From positions 1,102,428 through 1,166,427 of the forward strand of contig MU006231.1 in the NCBI GenBank assembly GCA_010093685.1: 64,000 nucleotides of DNA, in the 5' to 3' direction. Under the pieces are notes generated by a model, which saw only the letters and a program-made list of their open reading frames with translations, did no database searches and was not told the DNA's origin. The stretch's first letter is position 1. Each line of letters starts with the position of its first letter. The position numbers were made by a program, and so were the translations under genes. The DNA is from Ophiobolus disseminans (taxonomy: Eukaryota; Ascomycota; Dothideomycetes; Pleosporales; Phaeosphaeriaceae). Positions 34,602 through 44,503 of the stretch are shown here, piece by piece.

Positions 34602-35084
34602 GATTGATCGAGGTTGTTGTTGTTGTAATAATGAAGAAAGATTTAGTAAACAATTAAAACCAGAGCGCGACTGAGAGACAGTGATGCTGGTCTAGACTCG
34701 ACAAATTTACAGCCTCATTCTAGCGGTGAAGCGGGAGGCTTGCTGCGACGATTCACTGCTTGACGTAAATTGCTGGTCAAACGCCGATTGGAGTGTTGAA
34801 GGAGTCCAAGTCGCAACGAGCATGGCGAAGACATTATGACTAGGCAGTTGCCGCCCTAGTCATGGCCAAAAAGAGATGGCGGGACTCGAAGTCGCGTGGC
34901 AGGGTTGTGGCAGTGCTCGCATGCGCCACTCGCTTAACGCTCAACGCCACTTCGTCGTTCAACACCACAACCATTACAAAAAGATCACTATATAAACTCT
35001 TGCAGAAACAGGCAAATGCGAGCATGCTGTACTTGAATTTAATATACTTAATGTATATCTGAGGGATGCGTGTAACAAAAAGGC
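34602..35084. other. intergenic region upstream of the GIY-YIG-like gene
   Basis: No gene supported. A TTGTTGTTGTTG-like run sits just upstream of the start codon of the GIY-YIG-like gene (34613-34626). Confidence 0.45.
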
Positions 35085-35094
35085 AAAAAGAAAA
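35085..35094 (-). terminator. RNA polymerase III oligo-T terminator
   Basis: Minus-strand TTTT (35094-35091) then TTTTT (35089-35085) begin 7 nt past the discriminator base of the tRNA-Gly gene. This is the standard position for Pol III termination. Confidence 0.7.
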
Positions 35095-35101
35095 CGTGGT
35101 T

Positions 35102-35225
35102 TGCATCGGCCGGGAACTGTTATACTGTTAGATGATTGAGGAGACTGAATAGATTGGATTTGAACGTACTCGAACCCGGGGCTAGCCGATGGCAACGGCT
35201 AATTTTACCACTAAACCACCGATGC
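35102..35225 (-). tRNA. tRNA-Gly(GCC) interrupted by a 53-nt GT-AG insert in the T-loop
   Basis: The 5' part (35225-35170) runs from GCATCGG through the D arm, an anticodon stem AGCCG/CGGCT with loop TTGCCAT (anticodon GCC) and the T-stem CCGGG plus TTCGA. Then 53 nt (35169-35117) interrupt the gene, and TTCCCGGCCGATGC plus discriminator A complete it (35116-35102). Without the insert the RNA is 71 nt, with perfect acceptor (GCATCGG/CCGATGC), anticodon and T stems. The insert starts GTACGT, ends AACAG and holds a CTAAC 10 nt before its end, like a fungal spliceosomal intron. Normal nuclear tRNA introns sit next to the anticodon. Whether this gene yields mature tRNA is unknown. Confidence 0.85.
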
Positions 35226-35925
35226 TTTGATCTATGAAAATTTAGATTTTAGAAAATCTATAGCTACATTCGGATAGCAGGGATGTCAAGAGGCTCCAGC
35301 CAGAAGTCTCTTGACAAGACTGTAAAAAATCTGTTACTATCGAGTCTTGTGGTTGCACTACATGAGATTTGGTTATGAGATGGGTAAGCGTGGCAGAGTT
35401 TTCCAGATCTCGGCGGGGCATCTAGCCTTCTTCGCACAATCTTCCGTACGACATATACTTAAATTAACTCGAAGATGTTTTGCTTTTGACTGTATAAGCA
35501 TTTAGAAGAAGGTAGTGCAACTGGAGTTCTGGAATTGGTCTCCAACCTGCATGTTAACTACAACATCGGAGTGTCACTATCTGGAAGCATTCAACAGCTT
35601 CTACTCTTGACGACCCATTACAGCTTGTGTCAAACCACGCTTCTGGCACTTAGCATGCTCTTTGTACCTCTCTGCATTCCCATTCCAAGCCTTGATCCTA
35701 CGAAGGAGCTCCGATGCACCGCACCACTAAGTGCTACGTCTTATTACTTAAACCTTGGATAGGAAGCCTGTCTATCCTCATAATACTATAATGGCTTTGA
35801 GAGAATGTAATAAAGATTTAAGGGTAGACAAGGTATTATGTATTAGTACCGCTTGTTGTAGCGTAGGAGGGAACATCTTAGGGCCTTGCTATAACCTTGG
35901 AAGCATCGAGGTATCGAAGTTTGTC
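35226..35925. other. AT-rich region with short hairpins
   Basis: AT-rich compared with the rest of the window. It holds two perfect inverted repeats: TAGATTTT/AAAATCTA (35243-35260) and TGTCAAGAG/CTCTTGACA (35284-35316). A short coding-like stretch on the minus strand (about 35610-35705, including AERYKEHAKCQKRG) may be a relic of a mobile element, but no terminal repeats or domain were recognised. Confidence 0.4.
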
Positions 35926-37685
35926 TCATTCCTTATCAAAATCATCGAAAGGCCAATGCCGCTCCGACATTTCTCTCAGCCACGGATCATCGTCAGCCGA
36001 GGCAAGCGCTTGTTCCCTTATCTCGGCTGCTTTGCGCTTCGCATCATCGAATCGCTCATGCGGTGTCCAGCTATCAGATCCAATACCGAGGAGGTCGTTG
36101 ATATGCTCTACGTCACCATCCGCATCGCGGTGAGAGTCATCCAAAGCATCAATCTGGTCCGCCTCATCCTTTATGAAGGACACAGGACATGGCGCTTTCG
36201 TGCCGTCAGCCCCCGTTGGGGAGAACTCATCCCAATGTTGCGAGATTTGTGCGAGATCGTACTGGAGAGGCGTGTTGAGCCCCTCCCACGGTTCACCCGC
36301 ATAGTCGAATGCACGGCGTCTGAGTATGTCTGTCTGATCTTGAAGAGCACCCCAATGCTATTGATTGAATCGTTTTGTAAACCCCAGATAGTAAAAATGT
36401 ACGTGCCGACGACGATATTCTTCTTGTGCCCTGGGCACGCTCATGGTCATTATGAGAATCAATGTCGGCCCGCAGATGAGGAGGCGAAAAGAAGCTTGAT
36501 TCTGGATCATTGTAGTTTTGGAAGGAGTTCGGTATCCCAGCGGCAAGGGATTTCGGCAGCACGATGGCATGTTGCCAGTCAATAAGACTGGTGACCTTGT
36601 AATCAGCGGAGACAAAGATGTTGTTTAATTGTACATCGGGATGGCGAAGGACGGGTGAGTGGAGTTCCAGGTCTGTCGGCACGAGATATGGAGCTACCTG
36701 TAAATAACTTTCTAGTGAATTGGCGTGGACTTTGAGATCCTGCTTTTCGTATCGAAAGGCTTCCCTGTGTTGTCGGTGGAACGGATATCGATGCCGTCCA
36801 AACTTATGGATCCACGCAAGTTCCTTCTCAGCGGGAGATTGAAGGGCTCGAATAGCCTCGATATCTGTTGGGCATGAGCACCATAAAGCTCATAGTGATT
36901 GCATAACTTACGCGACCCTCGATCAAGCTCAAGATCCCATGCTCGCCAAACCACCACCGATGTGCTGCGTAAGGACCCACACAAAATCTCGCATGCGCTC
37001 CAGGTATAGCTACCGTATGCGTTTCGGGCTTCAGAACCTGAAGTCTCTCCTGCTCAGACAACTCGAACCAGGCATCTCCAAGCGGGCGCCCAGGTAACTT
37101 CTTCAAGATGATGTACTCCGAGCCAACAGCGTTTTCATCAAATGAGTAACCTAGTATTCGTGGAGTCGGAATTCCTTGTGTCCGGACAAAGTCCATCGTT
37201 GCAACCTCACCAGCCACAGCCAAACAACGGGGTGATGTGGAAGGATAAGGAAGGCGAGCGAGGATACCCAGGCCATCTTTTGTTGTCAGCTCGAAAATCC
37301 AATTGAAGCCACCCTCTGCCAGCTTGTGAACTCTCTCGATATCAGACGCAGGCCGATCCACGGCGTTTGCTACGACTTTCTTAAGCTCATCAACATTGAA
37401 CGCCAGATACCTTTCTACTAAACGCATGTCCTCATTATATCTCAACGTTCTTATCAGTATTCGTCAGGTTGGAGTGTGATACCATGCTGCGCCTTACACC
37501 CATCTCCCAGAAGTGTACTCGAAAAGCTCGCGTTTTGTCAAAGATGTTCTTACGCCAGTTTGACGTGGCGTTAGGACGCAGTTTGCGATGCGAAAAGCGA
37601 TGCGGTATGATTTATTGACTATTTGCGTTCTACCAAGCGTACATCGGCGTCGTACTGCACCAGAAACCATGATGGTAATCTTCAA
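35926..37685 (-). pseudogene. decayed phosphotransferase (AIM9/FMP29-like, APH family)
   Basis: Remains of a kinase-like phosphotransferase in pieces. 5' exon: RELFEYTSGRW (about 37494-37530). Then NVDELKKVVANAV ... AEGGFNWIFELT and EYIILKKLPGRPLGDAW, PGAHARFCVGPYAAHRWWFG (to about 36960). A frame change precedes LELDRGS, and an intron-like segment (about 36914-36862, GTAAGT...AACAG) follows. Next come YLQVAPYLVPTDLELHSPVLRHPDVQLNNIFV and LIDWQHA (APH catalytic HPD region and metal-binding DWQH). A second frame change precedes EEYRRRHVHFYYLGF, an in-frame TAG follows KRFNQ, and the C-terminus runs DLLGIGSDSWTPHERF ... HWPFDDFD. About 35 residues seem deleted after SEQERLQVL. Several independent lesions make it a pseudogene. 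Confidence 0.85.
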
Positions 37686-38239
37686 GCTAGCTGATATGTA
37701 GATTGACTGAAGGGTGTAGCGATGAACTGGTCTTCTCCATTACTGATGCGAGCTTTGTGGTGAATAATGTTGTGCGACAAGGACTCGGGGTCAAAAGCAA
37801 GCTTTCATTGAATGCAGCGAACATTGTTTTGTAGATAGTATTTGACTAGACGCGCAGCTAGAAGTTCGAAGAAGAGAAGGAAAGCCGCGGACCGCAGATT
37901 GAGCGTGTCGTGCCATGAGCTGCTAGCCTGCGCGCTAACTTAGCGTGTGATGTTCGCCCGGGCTGCTACCCTTTCCAACTCTCGATCTTCCATCTCAATT
38001 CTCAAGACACAAATACGAAGTGATCAGGCCATGCTTCATGTTGTTTACGTCAGACTACATGCTTCTCACAAGGCCATAGTTCTCTTGTGGGAAGCGCTTC
38101 GAGACATTAAAGTACCCAAACGCAATCGAGATTACATCATTGAACACCATCATCGACCTAATGTCTCAAATCTCACGCGCCAAATTAATCTCCCTCTTGA
38201 AGGTGACCTTCCGAGCCGAAGCGCGTAATTCTCCATATT
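37686..38239. other. intergenic region
   Basis: A + strand ORF at 37947-38228 shows no recognisable feature. Nothing supported. Confidence 0.4.
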
Positions 38240-38836
38240 CTACATAAGTCCTTCACGCGGACACACCAACCGCATTTCCCGAACAGAATGGCCTTCACCA
38301 TCATCCATCACCCTATCCGCATGCATCTTAAAGAACGCCAACATATCACTTTCCCCCCTCGGCACCTCAACACCACCTCCAACCAACCCTTGCATCTTCT
38401 CCCTCGAAATGACCCACATCTTCCCTCCTTCCGCAAACATGTTATCCCCGGCAACCACTTCTGCACATGCCTCACCACCCTCAATAGGAGGACCGCCCCC
38501 AGGGCTCCAAGCAGCGCCACCGACCCAATGCTCATCGTTGATTTGGTCTCCCAGAACCGCACAATACGTGCGAAGTCTGTGGGTGACGCCCCAAGTCACT
38601 CCGCATAAGTTCGACCCGATTTTACGGTACAGCGTGATTCTGTCGGTGGAGTTTTTGGTTTGACCACTGACTGAGCCCGCAATTGGGCCATAGCTACTCT
38701 GGCAACACATGCTGTGTGGTATATCAATGCATATTGTACCGAGGCCGGTGCAGGCATAGCGGTTGTCGAAGAGCATAATGTCGACGGCGGTGCAGATGAG
38801 GGGTATTGACACGAGGAGGATGGTTACGAGCTTCAT
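38240..38836 (-). CDS. small secreted cysteine-containing protein
   Basis: 198 residues from ATG 38836. The start is a strong signal peptide (MKLVTILLVSIPLICTAVD), which is why it is preferred over an upstream in-frame ATG at 39067. The mature part has cysteines in ACTGLGTICIDIPHSMCCQ, NLCGVTWG, TYCAVLGD, EACAEV and VCPREG, so several disulfides are possible. No catalytic motif and no known family recognised. Secretion and cysteine content fit an extracellular or effector-like protein, an inference only. It neighbours AT-rich, pseudogene-bearing DNA. Confidence 0.65.
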   Translation of the reverse strand: MKLVTILLVSIPLICTAVDIMLFDNRYACTGLGTICIDIPHSMCCQSSYGPIAGSVSGQTKNSTDRITLYRKIGSNLCGVTWGVTHRLRTYCAVLGDQINDEHWVGGAAWSPGGGPPIEGGEACAEVVAGDNMFAEGGKMWVISREKMQGLVGGGVEVPRGESDMLAFFKMHADRVMDDGEGHSVREMRLVCPREGLM

Positions 38837-39376
38837 GGTGGCTGATGTGATGTTGCAAAATAGAAAGTGCGGATGTTGTATGTTGTATGTTGTGAGATGA
38901 GATAAAAAGAGGTATATGGCAGTTAGAGAGCTATGAATACAGTAGCTCCAAAGCATCCAGAGACACTTGCGCACCAATGGAGAAGCTAGTTCGGGTAGAA
39001 TCATTGCGCACAGGGTACAAACACGAGGAGTAGCACCAATAATACCATGCTCACATTGATGGAGCACAATGCCACCATGGTGGATCTTGATGCCGTGGTG
39101 CTCGTGGTGCCTCTTGTGTGAGAAAACTTGAAAGAGGCGATGCGCTTACACCAGATCCATCACATCACATTACTCTCGTACATAACTTCGAAGCACATGT
39201 GACAAAATCTGAAGTACGTGAGACGAGGCTATTTCCGTGTGTGCATGAGTTTCACGTGTGTAGACCATGGAAGAGGGTTATTTGCTTTTAAACGGCTGCA
39301 GTCTTCAAGGGACACCTTTGTTGTCTTGTGTCGCTGCTCTTCTTAGAAACTGGCTACCGAAAAAGTTCGCACGAAA
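38837..39376. other. intergenic region
   Basis: Upstream of the secreted-protein gene and 3' of HIS6. No supported gene. Confidence 0.45.
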
Positions 39377-40254
39377 CTACTCCTGGCCCTTGTTCCACTT
39401 GACACATTCCTCGAACTTGACGCCTGAGCCTCCAAAGATATCCAGAGCACTGCCAATGGTCAAGTCCACCTTGCCATGACTGAGCTCTTTGACTAGTTCG
39501 AGGTCCTCAATGGCCCTGCCGCCACCAGCGTACGTCACGGGGATGCTGCACCATTCTGCCAACTTGCTAACGAGCTCGTGGTCTATGCCGCGCTGCAGAC
39601 CCTCAACGTCGGCGGCGTGGATCAAGAATTCGGAGCAGCGTGGCTCGAGCAGGGATATTGACTCTGTGGGCTTTGTTAGCCTGCTCACGCTATTAAACAG
39701 CGACTACATACCCTGGTTCAACTCGAAGTCTGTAATCGTCTGCCATTTGTTCGTGGCCACAAACCACTTGTCGTCTTTCCTTCGACAGCTGAGGTCGATG
39801 ACGAGCTTTGACTTGTCATTGTTTAGAGCCTGCAGGATCGCTTTGAGGCGGTCCATGGAGAATGTGGAGTCTGGGAAAAGATACGATGTTATGATTACCT
39901 ACTGCGTGCCTCGTTAACTTACGTTTTGCCTACTATATTGCCGCGACTCACTCTCTCAGCACCCCTGGCAATCCACTCTGCTGCGTTCTTCTCCGTGATG
40001 CCGCCGCCAACCTGCATGCCGCCTTGCCATGCGTGCAACGCTTCCTTTGCAGCTTCATCGTTACCTGGGCCGAGCATTATCACGTGAGCACCCGTCAACT
40101 CATGCTGTCTATACAGGTCGGCGTAGTATGCGGACGGATGCTCGGAGGTCCAGTTGGTCTTGAGGACATCGGGCGTGGTGGTAGAAAGCGTGCCACCGAC
40201 GATCTGCTTCACACTGCCGGCGTGTAGGTCTATACAAGGGCGGAAACGCGTCAT
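39377..40254 (-). CDS. HIS6: ProFAR isomerase, histidine biosynthesis
   Basis: Catalyses the fourth step of histidine synthesis, the Amadori isomerisation of ProFAR to PRFAR, in the cytosol. 258 residues in three exons (introns 39951-39899 and 39711-39664). TIM-barrel features are RFRPCIDLHAGSVKQIVGG (catalytic Asp in CIDLHAG, as in eukaryotic His6), VIMLGPGNDEAA, MQVGGGI, KLVIDLSCR, and the second phosphate-binding half VTYAGGGRAIEDL ... DLTIGSALDIFGG. The start at 40254 (MTRFRPC) was chosen; a longer frame from 40350 would run into the shared promoter. It is divergent from FAF1 with 170 nt between starts. Confidence 0.95.
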
Positions 40255-40424
40255 TGTGGCGGCCGACTGTGTTGCAATAGTGTGTGAACGAGGTTTGAAG
40301 GTTGGTATGCGGGGGAGGGGTGAAAGACGGAGGTCCGCAAAGCTTGGCAAGAAATATTAAGCGTGATAATTCCAGATGCCAAACTAAGAACGACAACACC
40401 ATTTCTCCCCAACCACCAGCTGTA
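40255..40424. promoter_or_regulatory. bidirectional promoter HIS6/FAF1
   Basis: Only 170 nt separate the two start codons, so both promoters and 5' UTRs must share this stretch. No Gcn4-type TGACTC element was noticed by eye. Confidence 0.5.
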
Positions 40425-41309
40425 ATGGCACCCTCTCTCGGCAAACGGAAGCGCATAAGTCGCAAAGACCTTGAATGGCCATCACCCTCTCCTTCACTAT
40501 CATCAGACTCAGGCGACTGTGAGGGCGAAGACGTGCAAGCAATATTCCGGCGCGCATTCGAGGGCAAGTTCAAGCCACTCCCTACCGAGCACAAGAAGCC
40601 AAAAATTGAGGACAAAGAGGTTGTACAAGATAAAGAGACAGAAGACGATGATTCGGACTGGTCAGGCCTAAGTGATGAGGAAGATGAGGTCGAGGTTGTC
40701 GAGTTCAAAGATGCGCGCCTCGACCCTGATGAAGACTCGAGAGCAGAGATGAAAGCTTTCATGTCATCCAAGCCACCCACGTCTACATCAGCCCCTTCCA
40801 AGTCTCTCACGGTCAAAAAGAAACAAGACGACAGTGAGCTTAGTGAAGTCACGAATCTCAAGAATGACCAAGCACTCCAGAAGCTCCTCCGCGAATCGCA
40901 TCTTCTGTCCACATCGTCATCCGGCACCTCGACCCCCTCACTATCAGCCACCGGTATCGCGAGACACAAATCCACCGATCTACATCTACAGTCTCTTGGG
41001 GCAAAGGGCTCCGTCTTCACGCAGAAGAAGATGCCCATGGCACAACGGAAGCACATGGTACAAAAGGCGCGCACCACGGAGGAGAAGAGGAGAGCGGCGG
41101 CAAAGGAGGCTGGCATCATATTGGAGAGACCCACAATGGGGACTTCTGCAGGCAAGAGAGACGCGAACCGGAAGAGGGAACAGGCAGTGGGGCTTCCAAG
41201 TGTCGGAAAATTCAGAGGAGGCACCCTGAGCTTGAGTAAGAAGGACGTGCGGAGTATCACGGGCGGTGGTAGCAAAGACAAGGGGAAGGCGAAGAAAGGC
41301 AGGCGCTGA
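40425..41309 (+). CDS. FAF1: ribosome assembly protein Faf1-like
   Basis: 294 residues, single exon. Highly charged, with an N-terminal basic segment (LGKRKRISRKDLEWP), an acidic Ser/Asp stretch (DDDSDWSGLSDEEDEVEVVEF), and a lysine-rich C-terminus with the family-like VGKFRGGTLSLSKKDVRSITG end. In yeast, Faf1 works in pre-18S rRNA processing in the nucleolus. The identification rests on overall layout and the conserved C-terminal block, so it is good but not certain. Confidence 0.75.
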   Translation: MAPSLGKRKRISRKDLEWPSPSPSLSSDSGDCEGEDVQAIFRRAFEGKFKPLPTEHKKPKIEDKEVVQDKETEDDDSDWSGLSDEEDEVEVVEFKDARLDPDEDSRAEMKAFMSSKPPTSTSAPSKSLTVKKKQDDSELSEVTNLKNDQALQKLLRESHLLSTSSSGTSTPSLSATGIARHKSTDLHLQSLGAKGSVFTQKKMPMAQRKHMVQKARTTEEKRRAAAKEAGIILERPTMGTSAGKRDANRKREQAVGLPSVGKFRGGTLSLSKKDVRSITGGGSKDKGKAKKGRR

Positions 41310-42513
41310 ACCTCAAAGGCGAATATCTCCATGCTGAACGGACCGTAACGGACCCTGCAACACCATTGGCGTTGTCATCGCACATCGCATATCGCCTGAT
41401 CAACGCTGATGTCGAACTTGCCTTGAACCGTAATCTCTCAGTACTACGACAACCCGGTCGCTTCCACCTCGCTAAACTGCGGATACGTTTGTTTCTTTTG
41501 CATCAATGGCTGGCCAGGCACAGACTCAACGAGTAGTGTCAGCTTGATTCTAGCCCACACCACGGATATGTGCCATGGTTGTAACCTCTCCAACGCGGCA
41601 TCTTCGAGACGGATTGTAGCAGGCGAACAGATCATGCAAAAGTGCGCTACCGTAATCTCTCTTCCTTGCATTACGACAATACCTCTGTCTTTGTACCTTG
41701 TGCCCTGCAGGTGAAACACTAGACGCTGGAGCCATTTTTTGCTACATTCCAAAACCTGCAAGTGTAGGAACATCAGACTTGGTGTGAGACGATGACAAGA
41801 TTTGTGCAAGACTGGATTCTACGATGAAGGACGCGAAAACAAGTGGCCGATCAAATTTTGGATTTGGATCTGGCTGACACGTTTAGGAAGGACTGAGGAA
41901 CAGGCTCTAGCTTGAGACGTCCGAGTCGTCGTTCAATGCGTAAAATGGAAATGAATGAAAGCCTTCTAGGTTCGCCTGTATCACCGCATCAACATTGGGG
42001 AGGTTATGTAGCGCACCACAAGAGGCAGATCTATCAGGTGCGCATGATGCTTTGTTTCTGAGTATCATTCTCCCATATATGGCACATACCGGGTTGCCCA
42101 TACCAGGTGTGCTTTGAATCGTGAATACGTTATTTTATTTTAGGCTGACATTGTGCAGATACAAAACCACCACGGGTGCTTCAACACTTCGAGATACTCA
42201 GCCTTGCCACATCATCCAGTATTCACTGCCTCGAACTCGCGTGAGGACCAGTGAATTGACCTCGAGTGCCACTAGACCGTTTGTTGTTTGCGTTAGGCAC
42301 GATGGGCCTATCTGCAGTCGCCATACTGTTATCATGGCTGTCGATGCACCACCAAGGTTTTTCATTCACAGAGTTGGATTACTGTCACAGTCAGCCCCCG
42401 CTCAGTCAAAGCAGTCCCTCCATTTGTTCCCCTTTCCAAGTTCCAATCGTCAAAGGCTCTCAACTCTAATAATTGGCACTCATCCAAGCCCATTTGGAAG
42501 ATCCGAGACGACA
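41310..42513. other. intergenic region
   Basis: Contains a minus-strand ORF (41444-41809) with no recognised feature. The open frame of the downstream gene extends back to 42121, but the added residues look like 5' UTR rather than protein. Confidence 0.4.
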
Positions 42514-44151
42514 ATGACGCCACCAAAAATTGTTAACGTCAACCATAAGATGTCAGAGGCGTCTGCTCCTGGTCTGTCTCGGGCTAAGACGTTAGTGACA
42601 CCAAGCTCACGTCCCCTTACGCCCATATCAGCAGTCCCTTCAGCACGCCGCAGAGGTCATCGTCTCACGTCACTATTCGACCGCTATCGGGTCCACGAGC
42701 CAGAATTCGAGATGTTGACACCACCATCTCGAGCAGTAGCGCCACCCTCTCCACCACCACCGATCTCGAAGCACGCAAAAGCATTTGTTGATGCTTTGAC
42801 AGCAAGTCGACTTTCGGATTTCTTGACCTGGATGTTATATTACGATATTGTTGACCTTCCGGACTCTCCCACTGCATGGTACCAGACGATCACGAACATG
42901 GATATGCGCGGCTGGGTAGCATTGGGGGATTTCTTGTCAAAGACGTCCAAGTCCATGGACACCGGCTATGGCTTTGATCTCGTCGTACTTGACGCCATAT
43001 GCGACCGTATTAGCCTACAGCGTAGCACTGTTCACAGTATGCTGATTCACTTCGCAGATCACGAGAAGATGGAATACTCACTGACTGCCACTGTCTATAA
43101 TCAGTGTCGAAAAAACTCCCTGTCGCCTTTCGAGACTCTCGAAGCTGTGCAAATGAAGCTCAAAGAGCTAAAAGAGCTAGCAAAACACCTCACGCCAACC
43201 AAAAACTCTATATACGAAACTTGGCTTGCTCAGGTCATCAAGCAGATCGACCGAATACTCGAAAGCGTTATTGGGTCACGCATCGCTAATCTTCGCTCCG
43301 GCGCACCCTTGATCACAGCGGCAACCTCAGAGCAATTGCCACAGAAAATCAAGGACGGTATTCAACTGACATACGCCTACGAGGTCATGCAGCTGAAACG
43401 CCAGGTGCCTTTGAACCGCTACGAGATCTATCCAGCGGTGATTATTAATCAATTCGAGACTCCTCCGCCATTGCCGCCTGGTGGTATAGGAAGTACAGCC
43501 GCGACAACACGCCATCAGATTATCCAATATTACACAGAGAACCAGATACTTCGCGCACAAGTCGCTGAGCTGCAGCGTGATAAGGAAAAACTACAAGATT
43601 CGAACTACAAGCTCGCACGCCGCTTTGCTACGCTCGCTCGGACGCCACTACGGAATCATGCCCTGTCCCCGACAAACGACATTTTTGCGTCATCCCAAGA
43701 TAACACCCAGACCCTCCAAATCCCACGAGACCCTACCCACCCACACTCACTCCCCCCTTCCCCCAATCCTCCACTCACAACCCCTCTCCCCACACACCCT
43801 TTCCCCAACTCTCCCAATCCCCAGCCCTCACACGCCCTCTCCTCAAAATACCACGACGTTTTCTCCGCCCTCGACACCCCGCCCTCGCCTCCCATCCGTC
43901 TTTCAGACCCTGCTACTGGCGGTCTTCTCGAGCCAAGCACTCCAGACAAATGGCCGTCGCACGCAGCGGGTTATGCGGTTGGCGCGGGGCGACGCAGCGG
44001 GATGATTTTCACGGCGGACCAGAAGAATTTGGTGGCTGGGATTCGGGGGGCGACGCCGGAGTCAGAGGAGGGTAGTGGTGGTGATGGAGAGGTGGGTGAA
44101 GGGGATAATAAATTGGGGACGCCGACGCCGGGGCCGCGGGATGGGCGGTAG
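42514..44151 (+). CDS. hypothetical proline-rich coiled-coil protein
   Basis: About 545 residues from ATG 42514 (MTPPKIV); upstream in-frame ATGs exist at 42121 and 42334. The middle (about 90-310) is folded-looking and helical (LSDFLTWMLYYDIVDLPDSPTAWYQ), followed by LKLKELKEL-type helices. A short coiled coil (ENQILRAQVAELQRDKEKLQDSNYKLARRF, about 345-375) precedes a C-terminal Pro/Ser/Thr-rich disordered part. No known domain recognised. The plausible composition over more than 300 codons supports a real gene. Confidence 0.65.
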   Translation: MTPPKIVNVNHKMSEASAPGLSRAKTLVTPSSRPLTPISAVPSARRRGHRLTSLFDRYRVHEPEFEMLTPPSRAVAPPSPPPPISKHAKAFVDALTASRLSDFLTWMLYYDIVDLPDSPTAWYQTITNMDMRGWVALGDFLSKTSKSMDTGYGFDLVVLDAICDRISLQRSTVHSMLIHFADHEKMEYSLTATVYNQCRKNSLSPFETLEAVQMKLKELKELAKHLTPTKNSIYETWLAQVIKQIDRILESVIGSRIANLRSGAPLITAATSEQLPQKIKDGIQLTYAYEVMQLKRQVPLNRYEIYPAVIINQFETPPPLPPGGIGSTAATTRHQIIQYYTENQILRAQVAELQRDKEKLQDSNYKLARRFATLARTPLRNHALSPTNDIFASSQDNTQTLQIPRDPTHPHSLPPSPNPPLTTPLPTHPFPNSPNPQPSHALSSKYHDVFSALDTPPSPPIRLSDPATGGLLEPSTPDKWPSHAAGYAVGAGRRSGMIFTADQKNLVAGIRGATPESEEGSGGDGEVGEGDNKLGTPTPGPRDGR

Positions 44152-44503
44152 GTAGATGGGGTGGGTGTTTGGGTATGGGGGGTATAACACATAAGTATGT
44201 TGATTAATTGTATCCTAGCACAAAAACACGTAACACTCGAAGTTGCTAGAGCCACACGTCGTACACTCTTGCTGTGTGCTATGAGATCAGAATGTCATCC
44301 CTCAGAGTTCACTCTTGCACGCGAGACTGTAAGACATATTATGAGGATCTTATGAAATTCGATCCTCAAATCCCAGCTTTGCTGTACGTGTAGCCAACTC
44401 CATGTTATAGCGGTGAGAACCGTGCCCATGCTTGTGGTAGATTATCAGCCAGCCGTTGGCAACGACTAACTTCATCCTCAAACCACCTGCCCTCACCATC
44501 CGC
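44152..44503. other. convergent intergenic region
   Basis: 3' ends of two convergent genes. A read-through ORF from the neighbouring large locus crosses it out of frame. Nothing else was seen. Confidence 0.45.

Noticed and set aside
35226..35925. Complete transposon
   Set aside because: No terminal repeats, target duplication or transposase/reverse transcriptase domain could be read.
35755..36585. 276-codon + strand ORF
   Set aside because: It is antisense to the phosphotransferase pseudogene, whose minus-strand reading shows clear family motifs.
40109..41332. 407-codon minus-strand ORF
   Set aside because: Mirror of FAF1 and the 5' end of HIS6; Ser/Leu-rich composition of an antisense shadow with no domain.
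41444..41809. 121-codon minus-strand ORF
   Set aside because: No recognisable family, signal or splice context; left as unexplained.
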